From Aequorivita capsosiphonis DSM 23843 (GTDB taxonomy: Bacteria > Bacteroidota > Bacteroidia > Flavobacteriales > Flavobacteriaceae): a stretch of 64,000 bases of DNA. Each line of letters starts with the position of its first letter. Positions within the stretch are counted from its first letter, which is position 1. Shown piece after piece: positions 42,843-52,797 of the stretch. The stretch lies in contig NZ_AUBG01000014.1 in NCBI RefSeq assembly GCF_000429125.1, positions 124,001 through 188,000 on the forward strand. Reading direction: 5' to 3'. The notes under the pieces were generated by a model. The model made no database searches and was not told where the DNA came from. It saw only the letters and a program-made list of their open reading frames with translations. The position numbers and the translations under genes were made by a program.

Positions 42843-43559
42843 ATGCGCAAATTTCTATCCCTTTCAATTCTGTTTTTAATTCTTATTGGTTGTACTGCGA
42901 AAGACACAGAAGTAATGAATCTTAAAGGTACTGTGAAAGGGCTAAAAAAAGGAGTCATCCTTCTTCAAAAATTTGAAGACACGGTTTTAGTTTCTGTAGA
43001 TTCGATGCTTGTAGATGGTAATTCAAATTTTTCCTTTTCTGAAAAAATAGAAAGTCCGGAGGTTTATTATCTATACGTCCGACTAAAGGATGGGACTTTG
43101 CGTGACGATAGGATTACATTTTTTGCTGAAAATAGTGATATCAATATCAAGACAAATCTGAAAAACTTTGGCAGCGCTGCAGTAGTTACGGGTTCTGAAA
43201 ATGATAAAACTTTAAAAGAATTTCTTCGACTGAAAGAGCGATATGTAATCAAAAACTTAAGTCTGATTGAAGACCGATTGAAGATAAACCCAAGAAAAGA
43301 TGATTCGGCGGCAATTAAGATTGATCAAAAACAAAGCAAGCTTATTTCGAGCAAATATTTCGCTACCATCAACTTCGCCCTCAATAATAATGACACAGAA
43401 GTGGCGCCTTATTTAATGCTGAGTGAGGTTTATGATTCCAATATCAAATATTTGGATACCGTATATAATAAACTTACCCCAAAAATAAAAGACTCCAAAT
43501 ACGGTAAGGAATTGGAGTCTTATATTGTAGATCGAAAAAAATTGGACACTAATTTATAG
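42843..43559 (+). CDS. DUF4369-domain lipoprotein
   Basis: 238 residues from ATG 42843. The 7 codons open upstream do not belong to the signal peptide. Lipobox ILIGC (Cys17). The beta-sandwich domain (about 22-120) shows the DUF4369 pattern (LKGTVKGLKKGVILLQKFEDT, then FAENSDINIKTNL). The rest is helical. In relatives this domain precedes a thioredoxin-like domain, which is missing here. Its stop overlaps the convergent 88-residue gene by 6 bp. Confidence 0.8.
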   Translation: MRKFLSLSILFLILIGCTAKDTEVMNLKGTVKGLKKGVILLQKFEDTVLVSVDSMLVDGNSNFSFSEKIESPEVYYLYVRLKDGTLRDDRITFFAENSDINIKTNLKNFGSAAVVTGSENDKTLKEFLRLKERYVIKNLSLIEDRLKINPRKDDSAAIKIDQKQSKLISSKYFATINFALNNNDTEVAPYLMLSEVYDSNIKYLDTVYNKLTPKIKDSKYGKELESYIVDRKKLDTNL

Positions 43560-43820
43560 TGCGTTTATTTTTTCAATAAGCTTTCTACCGCGTTCTTCAA
43601 GCTCATTGTTGATCGCTTTAAAGTGCTTCTTTTTATCGTCAACTTTCTTTTCGTTCACTTTTACGATAAGCTCATCAAAAGTACCGATTGCTTCGTCTAT
43701 GATGCCTTCAGCTTTTTTGTTTTCTTTATCTGGATTGGTCAATTCCCACACATATACTGCTTCAATGATATCTCCCAAAACATAATTAATGTCTTTTTTT
43801 AAATCTCTTACGTTTGCCAT
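43554..43820 (-). CDS. Conserved small charged protein, function unknown
   Basis: 88 residues, all helical, rich in Lys, Glu and Asp, no signal peptide (MANVRDLKKDINYVLGDIIE start). It looks like a coiled coil or small helical bundle. I do not recognise a named family, although similar short proteins are common in flavobacteria. A TATCTTTG box (43924-43917) lies 97 bp upstream. Confidence 0.65.
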   Translation of the reverse strand: MANVRDLKKDINYVLGDIIEAVYVWELTNPDKENKKAEGIIDEAIGTFDELIVKVNEKKVDDKKKHFKAINNELEERGRKLIEKINAL

Positions 43821-43826
43821 TTTATT

Positions 43827-43900
43827 GTTTATTGCTATTACTTATTATTACTCTTACTTATTATTATTGATTATTGGTATTCTCTATTATTTATTGTCGA
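43827..43900. repeat. Heptanucleotide-periodic A/T repeat upstream of the 88-residue gene
   Basis: About ten 7-base units of the type ATTGTTT, ATTGCTA, ATTGATT, ATTGGTA in one register. Confidence 0.65.
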
Positions 43901-43931
43901 TAAATTTAAAATCGGGCAAAGATACGAACAT

Positions 43932-44909
43932 TTAGGGAACGAACACCTCTAAAAAGCTTGCGGAATTTGTAATAAATTTTATTTCAGGCAATTGGGCAGG
44001 AATTAAGATGGTTTCCCCTTTAGAAATGCTTTCTGAAAAATCTTCTGTTTCAATTAAAGCGGTGCCTTCCAAACACATATAGACTGTAAAAGAATCTACT
44101 TCTTCTAAATCGCGAACATAGTTTTTTGATAAATCCAGTTTGTTTACCGAAAAGAAAACGGTGCCTCCAACAGGGCTTGGAGTATTTACTTCTTCTGAAT
44201 AATCAAGCTTAGATTTTAAAGGGGAAAAGTCGATTGCATCTATAGCCAAATCGTTATGCAATTCGCGCATTTCACCATTGATATCTGGTCTATCCCAATC
44301 GTAAATACGATAAGTGATATCCGATGTTTGTTGAATTTCGGCAAGTAAAACACCAGCTCCTATAGCGTGGACTGTTCCAGGATACAAAACAAATGCATCG
44401 CCTTTTTTAACCGATTGAGAATTTAAGACATTAGTAATTTGCTTTTTGGAAAGCGCCTCTAAATATTCCTCGCGACCGATGTTTTCATGAAGACCAACAA
44501 TCAGGCGGCCATTTTCTTCTACATCTAGGATATACCACATCTCTGTCTTGCCGAAAGAATCATGTCTCGCTTTCGCCAAAACATCATCGGGATGCACCTG
44601 AACAGAAAGATCTTCTTGAGCATCAATAAACTTAAACAACAACGGAAAGGTGTCTCCAAACTCTTGATACACCCGTTCCCCAACCAATTTTTCCTTATAA
44701 TTTTCCAGTAGCCAATTCAGGGTTTTTCCTTTTAGTGGACCGTTTAATATTTCAGAAATATTTTCTCTTACCCCAGAAATTTCCCAGCTTTCGCCGATTT
44801 TGCCATCAGCCTTTTTATCAAACAATTTGTTCAACTTATCGCCGCCCCAAACTTTTTCTTTTAGAATGGGATCGAATTTTATAGGATATAGTGGAGAAAC
44901 TGTTATCAT
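43932..44909 (-). CDS. manA: Class I mannose-6-phosphate isomerase
   Basis: 325 residues. Zinc-binding cupin with QVHPDDVLAK and the downstream ligand motif GTVHAIGAGVLLAEIQQTSD. The N-terminus YPIKFDPILKEKVWGGDKL is typical of the short ManA (Bacillus) type. Interconverts fructose-6-P and mannose-6-P. Last gene of the idi-queD-manA operon; its ATG overlaps the queD stop (TAATG). Confidence 0.92.
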   Translation of the reverse strand: MITVSPLYPIKFDPILKEKVWGGDKLNKLFDKKADGKIGESWEISGVRENISEILNGPLKGKTLNWLLENYKEKLVGERVYQEFGDTFPLLFKFIDAQEDLSVQVHPDDVLAKARHDSFGKTEMWYILDVEENGRLIVGLHENIGREEYLEALSKKQITNVLNSQSVKKGDAFVLYPGTVHAIGAGVLLAEIQQTSDITYRIYDWDRPDINGEMRELHNDLAIDAIDFSPLKSKLDYSEEVNTPSPVGGTVFFSVNKLDLSKNYVRDLEEVDSFTVYMCLEGTALIETEDFSESISKGETILIPAQLPEIKFITNSASFLEVFVP

Positions 44910-45319
44910 TAGTGGCCATTAAAAACAACAAAGTTACGAGGCGTTTCGTAAAGTTTTATTGAAATTTTATATTCTTCATTTATGCGAGCTCGCATTTTGT
45001 TCCAAATTACTACAGCAATATTTTCAACCGTAGGATTCAGGTTTTTGAACTCCGGAACCTCAATATTAAGGTTTTTATGATCGAAAGGATCTTCCACTTC
45101 TTCCTTAATAATATCTCTTAAAATTTTAAGATCCATTAAAAAACCGGTCTCAGGGTCAATTTCACCCGTAATACCAACTACCAATTCATAATTATGACCG
45201 TGATAATTAGGGTTACTGCACTTTCCAAATACCTCAAGATTTTTGGCGTCGTCCCATTCCTTTTTAAAAAGCCGGTGGGCTGCGTTAAAATGTGCTTTTC
45301 TATAAACTGTCAGGCTCAT
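44909..45319 (-). CDS. queD: 6-carboxytetrahydropterin synthase (QueD/PTPS family)
   Basis: 136 residues. Zinc His in HFNAAHRL and YHGHNYEL, catalytic Cys in FGKCSNPNYHG, and the C-terminal TPRNFVVF. Makes the pterin precursor of queuosine and other 7-deazaguanines. Start overlaps the idi stop by 4 bp (ATGA), so it is translationally coupled. Confidence 0.9.
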   Translation of the reverse strand: MSLTVYRKAHFNAAHRLFKKEWDDAKNLEVFGKCSNPNYHGHNYELVVGITGEIDPETGFLMDLKILRDIIKEEVEDPFDHKNLNIEVPEFKNLNPTVENIAVVIWNKMRARINEEYKISIKLYETPRNFVVFNGH

Positions 45320-45834
45320 ATAACAAGATGTTGGTAAAACTTATCAAAAATAATCTTAAACCAAGCGGTATAAATATCGGGATTGGTTTTAATGTCTTTT
45401 TTCACTTCTTCCAAATCCATCCAGCGCCAAGCGGCAACTTCATCAGGATTAATTTCGGGATCTCCTTCAAAATTTCCAACTAAAATATGATCTAGTTCGT
45501 GCTCTGTCAAGCCATTGTCAAAGGGTGCTTTATAGATAAAAGTAGTGGTTTCCTTTAAATCGGTAGTGAATCCCATTTCTTCAAAAAGTCTTCTCTTACC
45601 TGCGTCCATGGATGATTCACCATCACGCTGATGGCTGCAACAAGTATTTGCCCATAGTCCTGGAGTGTGATACTTATGAAGCGCGCGCTGTTGCAACATA
45701 AGTTCATTCTTTTGGTTAAAAACAAAAACTGAAAAAGCTCTATGAAGAAGACCTTTTACGTGCGCTTCCTGTTTTGGCATTAATCCAATTTTTTGATCGT
45801 TTTCATCGACGAGAATTACTTTTTCTTCTTCCAT
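45316..45834 (-). CDS. idi: Isopentenyl-diphosphate delta-isomerase, type I
   Basis: 172 residues. Nudix-fold enzyme interconverting IPP and DMAPP for isoprenoids. WANTCCSHQRDGES carries the catalytic Cys (65/66) and metal His; the Nudix-like helix is RRLFEEMGF and the catalytic Glu lies in TEHELDHILVG. First gene of idi-queD-manA. Confidence 0.93.
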   Translation of the reverse strand: MEEEKVILVDENDQKIGLMPKQEAHVKGLLHRAFSVFVFNQKNELMLQQRALHKYHTPGLWANTCCSHQRDGESSMDAGKRRLFEEMGFTTDLKETTTFIYKAPFDNGLTEHELDHILVGNFEGDPEINPDEVAAWRWMDLEEVKKDIKTNPDIYTAWFKIIFDKFYQHLVI

Positions 45835-46206
45835 TTAAACTTAATTTTTGCCCAAAAATACGAAATTGGAAGCTGTTGTAAAAGCAAAAGATGTTCAATA
45901 GACTGTATAAAACACTTTCATAAAAAATGTACCCAGGGGAATTTAAGTTCCACAAAATACGCTTGGCATATTATTCTGCATTTTTAAGCATACCAGCCTA
46001 GTGTTTGGTAATGTCGTCAAAATTTAGGGGCGGCATTGTAAGACATAAAATGGCAGATTATGTATCATTTCAACACTTAATATTTATTCATTAGATTAAA
46101 AATCTAATGGTATTTCTTAAAAAGATAGCACAAATTTTTGCTGCATTATGAGTTTATTACTCCAATAACAAGCTTTATCTTTGCAAGCCTATACACAAAA
46201 AAATAT
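45835..46206. other. Divergent 372-bp promoter region of idi and prfC
   Basis: For idi: TATTTTTG (45860-45853) on the minus strand, 19 bp from its ATG. For prfC: TATCTTTG (46176-46183) on the plus strand with TTTA 19 bases upstream, 24 bp before the ATG at 46207. Nothing else found between. Confidence 0.65.
46153..46183 (+). promoter_or_regulatory. prfC promoter
   Basis: TTTA (46153-46156), 19 bases, TATCTTTG (46176-46183). Its location excludes the upstream ATG at 46138 as start. Confidence 0.7.
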
Positions 46207-47820
46207 ATGTCTTTACAGAAAGAAATAAAACGAAGAAGAACTTTTGGCATTATTGCCCATCCAGATGCTGGTAAAACGACCCTTACCGAAAAATTGCTAC
46301 TTTTTGGAGGGGCTATTAACGAAGCTGGGGCGGTAAAAAACAATAAGGTTAAAAAAGGCGCCACCAGTGACTTTATGGAAATAGAGCGCCAACGTGGAAT
46401 TTCTGTAGCTACCTCCGTTTTAGCCTTTGAATATGAAGGCATTAAAATAAACATCCTAGACACACCTGGACATAAGGATTTTGCCGAAGACACTTTTAGA
46501 ACCTTAACCGCTGTTGATAGTGTAATTGTAGTTATTGACGTTGCCAAAGGAGTCGAGGAGCAAACAGAAAAGCTCGTTGAAGTTTGTAGAATGCGGAACA
46601 TTCCAATGATTATTTTTATCAATAAATTAGATCGTGAAGGCCGGGACGCATTCGATTTGCTGGATGAGATTGAACAGAAGTTGCATCTTCGAGTAACTCC
46701 GTTGAGCTTTCCCATTGGTATGGGATATGATTTTAAAGGAATTTATAATGTTTGGGAAAAGAACATCAATCTCTTTAGTGGAGATAGCAGAAAAGATATT
46801 GAAGAAACCATAGAGATCGAAGACTTAAATAGTCCAGAACTAGAAAAACTAATTGGTGCCAAAGCTGCCGAAACACTTCGGGAGGAACTGGAACTAGTTC
46901 ACGAGGTTTATCCCGATTTTGATGGGAAAGAATATCTAGAAGGCAATCTACAACCTGTATTTTTTGGTTCGGCTTTAAATAACTTTGGAGTCCGTGAGTT
47001 GTTGGATTGTTTTGTAGAAATAGCACCAACTCCGCGTCCAAAAGAAAGCAATACCCGTTTGGTAAAGCCTGATGAAAATGAGTTTTCAGGTTTTGTATTT
47101 AAAATTCACGCAAACATGGATCCCAAACACCGCGACCGTTTAGCTTTTGTAAAAATTGTATCCGGAACCTTTGAACGCAACTCACCTTATCTCCACGTAC
47201 GCAATGGGAAGAAAATGAAATTCAGTAGCCCCAACGCTTTCTTTGCTGAAAAGAAACAAATTGTAGATGTATCGTATCCTGGTGACATCGTAGGGCTTCA
47301 CGATACTGGAAACTTTAAGATTGGTGATACTTTAACTGAAGGCGAAGAAATGCAATACAGAGGTATTCCGAGCTTTTCACCAGAACACTTTAAGTATATC
47401 AACAATGCCGATCCAATGAAAAGCAAGCAGCTTGAAAAGGGGATTGATCAATTGATGGATGAAGGGGTAGCGCAACTTTTTACTTTAGAATTAAATGGAA
47501 GAAAAGTAATTGGAACCGTTGGTGCGCTTCAGTTTGAAGTAATCCAATACCGTTTGGAGCACGAATATGGTGCAAGTTGTTCCTATGAAAACCTAAATGT
47601 TCACAAAGCTTTCTGGGTTGAAGCGAAAGATCCAAAAAGTGAAGAGTTTGCCGAATTTAAAAGGGTAAAAGCGAAATATTTGGCAAAGGACAAACGCGGA
47701 CAATTGGTGTTCTTTGCTGATTCTGCGTTTACGTTTCAAATGACACAGTCAAAATATCCGAATGTGAAACTTCATCTTGTTAGTGAGTTTAGCCCCCTAG
47801 CCCCCAAAGGGGGGAAATAA
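46207..47820 (+). CDS. prfC: Peptide chain release factor 3
   Basis: 537 residues from ATG 46207 (MSLQKEIKRRRTFGIIAHPD). GTPase that recycles RF1/RF2. P-loop HPDAGKTTLTEK, switch I RGISVATSV, DTPGHKDF, NKLDREG; then domain II and the C-terminal RF3 domain (FKRVKAKYLAKDKRG). The last 9 residues (SPLAPKGGK) come from reading into a C/G-rich intergenic repeat (CCCCTAGCCCCC...), so the native end was probably near LHLVSEF. A bidirectional terminator follows. Confidence 0.95.
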   Translation: MSLQKEIKRRRTFGIIAHPDAGKTTLTEKLLLFGGAINEAGAVKNNKVKKGATSDFMEIERQRGISVATSVLAFEYEGIKINILDTPGHKDFAEDTFRTLTAVDSVIVVIDVAKGVEEQTEKLVEVCRMRNIPMIIFINKLDREGRDAFDLLDEIEQKLHLRVTPLSFPIGMGYDFKGIYNVWEKNINLFSGDSRKDIEETIEIEDLNSPELEKLIGAKAAETLREELELVHEVYPDFDGKEYLEGNLQPVFFGSALNNFGVRELLDCFVEIAPTPRPKESNTRLVKPDENEFSGFVFKIHANMDPKHRDRLAFVKIVSGTFERNSPYLHVRNGKKMKFSSPNAFFAEKKQIVDVSYPGDIVGLHDTGNFKIGDTLTEGEEMQYRGIPSFSPEHFKYINNADPMKSKQLEKGIDQLMDEGVAQLFTLELNGRKVIGTVGALQFEVIQYRLEHEYGASCSYENLNVHKAFWVEAKDPKSEEFAEFKRVKAKYLAKDKRGQLVFFADSAFTFQMTQSKYPNVKLHLVSEFSPLAPKGGK

Positions 47821-47882
47821 AAATGTAGGCCCACGGTACATCTCGCGCCTAAATTTTTATTTGGAATTTGGGATTTGAGCAT

Positions 47883-47913
47883 AAAAAAGCCTCGAAAATT
47901 TCGAGGCTTTTTT
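47883..47913. terminator. Bidirectional terminator between prfC and the DUF3467 gene
   Basis: Perfect 15-bp stem around AAGCCTCGAAA with a 1-base centre and A/T runs on both sides. Confidence 0.85.
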
Positions 47914-47919
47914 ATGCTT

Positions 47920-48240
47920 TTATGCTTCGCCCGTAGGGCCAAAGTTTAAAGGGAGTGGCGGTTGCTCATAATCCTTTATTTCGCCGTGAGCGTTTTCAAA
48001 TCTTTTAACATTGTCATTCAATGCTTTCAGAAACCGCTTTGCGTGTTGCGGTGTCAAGATAATTCTAGACTTCACTTTGCTCTTCGGAATCCCGGGCATT
48101 ATAGTTACAAAATCTACCACAAATTCAGAAACGGAATGATTGATAATAGCGAGGTTACTGTAAGTACCTTGACCTACGCTTTCATCCAATTCAATGTTTA
48201 TCTGGTTTTGTTTAGGTTGTGCTTTTTTTTGATCTGACAT
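47920..48240 (-). CDS. DUF3467-family protein
   Basis: 106 residues. NQINIELDESVGQGTYSNLAIINHS and FVDFVTIMPGIPKSKVKSRIILTPQHAKRF match DUF3467, a small conserved protein usually encoded right after rpoC in Bacteroidota, as here. Function unknown. The rpoC terminator (48311-48339) separates them. Confidence 0.88.
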   Translation of the reverse strand: MSDQKKAQPKQNQINIELDESVGQGTYSNLAIINHSVSEFVVDFVTIMPGIPKSKVKSRIILTPQHAKRFLKALNDNVKRFENAHGEIKDYEQPPLPLNFGPTGEA

Positions 48241-48310
48241 GATAGATTTTATATTTTAGAGATGAGATTTTAGACTTTGAACCATTTGACGTTGATCCTA
48301 ATACTAAAAG

Positions 48311-48339
48311 AAGAATCCCACAAATATAGTGGGATTCTT
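48311..48339. terminator. rpoC terminator
   Basis: Perfect 11-bp stem (48311-48321 with 48329-48339), a 7-base loop and T-rich flanks. Confidence 0.8.
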
Positions 48340-48409
48340 TGGTATTTACAAACTAGTTTTCGGAATCGCTCAACACGTATTGTCAATGAGCGAAACCAAA
48401 AGTACCTTT

Positions 48410-51400
48410 TTAATTATAATTTACTTCTTGCTTAATGCGATTCATTTCTTCAAGCTCTTGTTTAGACCCCACAATTATAGTGTCATATCTACGCATACCG
48501 GTTCCGGCTGGTATTTTATGCCCTACAATTACGTTTTCTTTCAAGCCTTCCAAGGTATCAACTTTACCAGCTACTGCCGCTTCGTTTAATACTTTGGTAG
48601 TTTCCTGGAAGGAAGCCGCAGAAATGAATGATTTGGTCTGTAACGATGCTCTCGTAATACCTTGAAGTACTGGAGTAGCTGTTGCAGAAACCGCATCACG
48701 CGCTTCTACAAGTTCTTTATCATTTCTTCTCAACAATGAGTTTTCATCGCGAAGTTCACGTGACGAAAGAATTTGTCCTTCTTTCAAGTTAGCTGAATCA
48801 CCGGCGTTAGTAACAACTTTCATTCCGAAGATTTTATCGTTGTCTTCGATGAAATCATCTTTATGAGCCAATTGATCTTCAAGGAAAGTAGTATCTCCCG
48901 GATCTTGGATTCGCACCTTACGCATCATCTGGCGAACAACCACTTCAAAGTGCTTGTCGTTGATTTTCACCCCTTGCAGACGGTAAACCTCCTGAACTTC
49001 GTTCACAAGATATTGCTGTACTGCTGATGGGCCTTTGATACGAAGGATATCTTCCGGAGTAATTGAACCGTCAGAAAGTGGCATACCTGCACGAACATAA
49101 TCGTTTTCTTGAACTAGAATCTGGCTAGATAATTTAACCAAGTACTTTTTCAATTCGCCCAATTTGGACTCTACGATAATCTCACGGTTACCACGTTTTA
49201 TTTTTCCGAAGGAAACAACACCATCAATCTCACTTACAACAGCTGGATTTGAAGGGTTACGCGCTTCAAATAGTTCAGTAACTCGTGGAAGACCTCCAGT
49301 AATATCACCCGCTTTCGCAGATTTACGTGGTATTTTCACAAGTACCTTGCCTATTTTGATTTTATCATTGTCGTCCACCATAATGTGTGCGCCAACTGGT
49401 AAGTTATAAGAACGAATTACTTCGTCTTTTTTACCTAAAATCAATAGCGTAGGAATTCGTTTTTTATCTCTTGATTCAGAAATTACTTTTTCTTGGAAAC
49501 CTGTTTGTTCATCAATTTCAACTTGATATGTTACCCCTTGAACAATGTTTTCATATTTGATTTTTCCAGCAAATTCTGAAATAATAACACCGTTGTATGG
49601 ATCCCAAGAACAAACTACATCACCAGCAGTTAGGCTATCACCATCTTTCACAAATAGTGAAGAACCGTAAGGGATGTTGTTAGTACTTAATGTAATTCCT
49701 GTTTTCTTATCAACCAACTTCAATTCTGAAGTACGGGAAATAACAATATCAACTGCTTTTCCTTGATTATCTTCACCTTTAACAGTTTTAAGATCTTCAA
49801 TTTCAGCTTTACCGTCAAATTTAACGACCAACTTATTATCTTCAGAAATGTTCCCTGCAATACCTCCAACGTGGAACGTACGAAGTGTAAGCTGAGTACC
49901 TGGCTCTCCAATGGATTGTGCTGCAACAACTCCAACGGCTTCCCCACGCTGAACCATTTTATTGGTTGCAAGGTTTCTTCCGTAGCATTGTGAACAAATT
50001 CCTTTTTTAGCCTCACAAGTAAGTGCTGAACGGACTTCTACAGTGTCCAACGGTGACTTCTCAACAGCCGCCGCTATTTCTTCCGAAATATGATCGCCGG
50101 CATGTGCCATTACTTCTTTGGTAAGTGGGTCTATAATATCATTAAGCGCAATACGCCCAACAATTCGCGCACCCAAAGTTTCAACAACTTCTTCATTTTT
50201 TTTCAATGATGAAACTTCTATTCCACGCAATGTGCCACAGTCTTCTTCATTTATGATAACATCTTGCGAAACGTCAACCAATCTACGAGTTAGATAACCC
50301 GCATCCGCAGTTTTAAGAGCGGTATCTGCAAGTCCCTTACGCGCACCGTGGGTAGAGATAAAGTACTCAAGAATTGAAAGACCTTCCTTAAAGTTAGAAA
50401 GAATCGGGTTCTCAATAATCTCACCACCTCCGGAGTTAGATTTCTTCGGTTTTGCCATCAATCCACGCATACCTGTTAGCTGACGGATTTGTTCCTTAGA
50501 GCCCCTCGCACCAGAATCAAGCATCATATACACAGAGTTGAAACCTTGCTTATCTTCACGAATACGTTTCATAGAAAGTTCCGTAAGTTCAGCGTTGGTT
50601 GCAGTCCAAATATCAATAACTTGGTTGTAACGTTCGTTGTTGGTAATAAGCCCCATATTGTAGCTATTGATAATACCGTCAACTTGTGTGTTGGCGCTAT
50701 CAATCATAGACTGCTTTTCTGGTGGGATAATAATATCACCTAAACTAAAGGATAATCCACCTTCAAAAGCGAATTTATATCCTAATGTTTTTATTTCATC
50801 AAGGAAATCTGAAGTAGTAGGAACATTAGTAACTTTTAAAATTTTACCAATAATATCACGAAGCGACTTTTTAGTCAATACTTCGTTTATAAATCCAGCT
50901 TCTACAGGAACCTTTTCATTAAACAGTACTCTTCCTAAAGTGGTAGTGATAATTTGCATTGTCAACTGCCCTTCTTCATTGAAGTCCTGAGTTCTTATTT
51001 TTATTTCGGCGTTCAAATCTACTTGCCCTTCGTTGTAGGCAATAATAGCTTCTTCAGCAGAATAGAAAGTAATCCCTTCGCCTTTCACCACAACATCGCC
51101 CATGGTTTTTTTCAATTTGGTCATATAATAAAGACCCAAAACCATATCCTGTGAAGGTACTGCAACTGGCGAACCGTTTGCAGGGTTCAAAATGTTGTGT
51201 GATGCAAGCATCAAAAGTTGACATTCCAAAATAGCCTCTGGCCCAAGTGGAAGGTGTACCGCCATCTGGTCACCATCAAAATCCGCGTTAAATGCGGTAC
51301 ATACCAATGGGTGCAGTTGGATCGCCTTACCTTCAATCAATTTAGGCTGGAAAGCTTGAATACCTAGTCTGTGCAAAGTTGGGGCCCGGTTAAGCATAAC

Positions 51401-52711
51401 TGGGTGACCTTTCAATACATTTTCAAGAATATCCCAAACTACAGGCTCCTTTTTATCTATTATTTTCTTTGCAGATTTTACGGTTTTTACAATCCCTCTT
51501 TCAATCAATTTACGAATTACGAAAGGTTTGTAAAGTTCGGCTGCCATATCTTTTGGAATACCGCATTCAAACAATTTCAATTCCGGTCCAACAACAATTA
51601 CTGAACGAGCGGAATAATCTACACGTTTACCAAGCAAGTTTTGACGGAAACGACCTTGTTTCCCTTTCAATGAATCTGAAAGTGATTTCAACGGACGGTT
51701 GCTATCTGTTTTTACTGCTGAAGATTTACGCGTGTTGTCAAACAATGAATCTACCGATTCCTGAAGCATACGTTTTTCGTTACGAAGGATTACTTCTGGA
51801 GCTTTAATCTCCATCAATCGCTTCAAACGGTTATTACGGATGATTACACGACGGTATAAATCATTTAAATCTGAAGTTGCGAAACGACCACCATCAAGCG
51901 GCACCAATGGACGTAGCTCTGGTGGAATTACCGGAACTACTTTCATAATCATCCACTCGGCTTTGTTTTCGCGGTTTTTGTTTGCATCACGAAGTGCTTC
52001 TACAACTTGAAGACGTTTTAACGCCTCCGTTTTACGTTGTTTTGAGGTTTCGTTATTTGCTTTGTGACGAAGGGTGTATGAAAGCTCATTAAGGTCGATT
52101 CTTTGAAGCAAATCAATCAAACATTCAGCGCCCATCTTCGCAATAAATTTATTTGGATCGCTTTCTTCCAAATATTGGTTTTCCTGCGGAAGTGTATCTA
52201 GAACGGCAAGATATTCTTCCTCAGTAAGGAAGTCCAATTTGTTCACTGTTTCACCACCTTCGTATTTTGCAATACCTGGCTGAATTACTACATAACGTTC
52301 ATAGTAAATAATCATATCCAGTTTCTTGGAAGGTAATCCAAGAAGATAACCTATTTTGTTCGGAAGACTACGGAAGTACCAAATATGCGCCACAGGAACC
52401 ACCAAATTGATATGCCCCACACGGTCACGACGTACTTTCTTCTCCGTTACTTCCACACCACAACGGTCACAAACGATACCTTTGTAGCGGATTCTTTTAT
52501 ATTTACCACAGGCACACTCATAATCCTTTACAGGACCAAATATGCGCTCACAGAAAAGCCCGTCACGCTCAGGCTTGTGCGTACGGTAGTTTATTGTTTC
52601 AGGTTTTAATACTTCCCCACGTGATTCCGCTAAAATGGATTCAGGAGAAGCTAACCCGATAGAAATTTTGTCAAATTTCTTTACTGTGTTTTCTTTATTT
52701 CTGTTCATCAT
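48410..52711 (-). CDS. rpoC: RNA polymerase beta' subunit
   Basis: 1433 residues. Zinc finger near the N-terminus ([20 protein letters not shown]), catalytic Mg site [12 protein letters not shown], second zinc site in the C-terminal half ([15 protein letters not shown]), trigger-loop region and a normal C-terminus. Forms the clamp and active site with RpoB, encoded 86 bp upstream. Start at [14 protein letters not shown] is plausible because the conserved core begins shortly after. Last gene of the secE to rpoC block. Confidence 0.98.
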   Translation of the reverse strand: MMNRNKENTVKKFDKISIGLASPESILAESRGEVLKPETINYRTHKPERDGLFCERIFGPVKDYECACGKYKRIRYKGIVCDRCGVEVTEKKVRRDRVGHINLVVPVAHIWYFRSLPNKIGYLLGLPSKKLDMIIYYERYVVIQPGIAKYEGGETVNKLDFLTEEEYLAVLDTLPQENQYLEESDPNKFIAKMGAECLIDLLQRIDLNELSYTLRHKANNETSKQRKTEALKRLQVVEALRDANKNRENKAEWMIMKVVPVIPPELRPLVPLDGGRFATSDLNDLYRRVIIRNNRLKRLMEIKAPEVILRNEKRMLQESVDSLFDNTRKSSAVKTDSNRPLKSLSDSLKGKQGRFRQNLLGKRVDYSARSVIVVGPELKLFECGIPKDMAAELYKPFVIRKLIERGIVKTVKSAKKIIDKKEPVVWDILENVLKGHPVMLNRAPTLHRLGIQAFQPKLIEGKAIQLHPLVCTAFNADFDGDQMAVHLPLGPEAILECQLLMLASHNILNPANGSPVAVPSQDMVLGLYYMTKLKKTMGDVVVKGEGITFYSAEEAIIAYNEGQVDLNAEIKIRTQDFNEEGQLTMQIITTTLGRVLFNEKVPVEAGFINEVLTKKSLRDIIGKILKVTNVPTTSDFLDEIKTLGYKFAFEGGLSFSLGDIIIPPEKQSMIDSANTQVDGIINSYNMGLITNNERYNQVIDIWTATNAELTELSMKRIREDKQGFNSVYMMLDSGARGSKEQIRQLTGMRGLMAKPKKSNSGGGEIIENPILSNFKEGLSILEYFISTHGARKGLADTALKTADAGYLTRRLVDVSQDVIINEEDCGTLRGIEVSSLKKNEEVVETLGARIVGRIALNDIIDPLTKEVMAHAGDHISEEIAAAVEKSPLDTVEVRSALTCEAKKGICSQCYGRNLATNKMVQRGEAVGVVAAQSIGEPGTQLTLRTFHVGGIAGNISEDNKLVVKFDGKAEIEDLKTVKGEDNQGKAVDIVISRTSELKLVDKKTGITLSTNNIPYGSSLFVKDGDSLTAGDVVCSWDPYNGVIISEFAGKIKYENIVQGVTYQVEIDEQTGFQEKVISESRDKKRIPTLLILGKKDEVIRSYNLPVGAHIMVDDNDKIKIGKVLVKIPRKSAKAGDITGGLPRVTELFEARNPSNPAVVSEIDGVVSFGKIKRGNREIIVESKLGELKKYLVKLSSQILVQENDYVRAGMPLSDGSITPEDILRIKGPSAVQQYLVNEVQEVYRLQGVKINDKHFEVVVRQMMRKVRIQDPGDTTFLEDQLAHKDDFIEDNDKIFGMKVVTNAGDSANLKEGQILSSRELRDENSLLRRNDKELVEARDAVSATATPVLQGITRASLQTKSFISAASFQETTKVLNEAAVAGKVDTLEGLKENVIVGHKIPAGTGMRRYDTIIVGSKQELEEMNRIKQEVNYN

Positions 52712-52775
52712 GATTTAAAATAAACTTTGTTGTTATGATTGAAACCATAAAAATGATTTCTGAAAGAATTATGAG

Positions 52776-52795
52776 ATTCCCGCTTGCGCGGGAAT
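52776..52795. repeat. Small REP-like hairpin between rpoB and rpoC
   Basis: ATTCCCGC-TTGC-GCGGGAAT, 8-bp perfect stem with no T run, so probably not a terminator. It could protect or process the mRNA. Confidence 0.6.
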
Positions 52796-52797
52796 TT

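Noticed and set aside
46138-46206. Earlier ATG for prfC
   Set aside because: A good promoter (TTTA-N19-TATCTTTG) lies between this ATG and the conserved start, so it would be outside the mRNA.
48322-48329. TATATTTG as a minus-strand promoter for the DUF3467 gene
   Set aside because: The match lies in the loop of the rpoC terminator and has no -33 partner; chance is likely in this AT-rich DNA.
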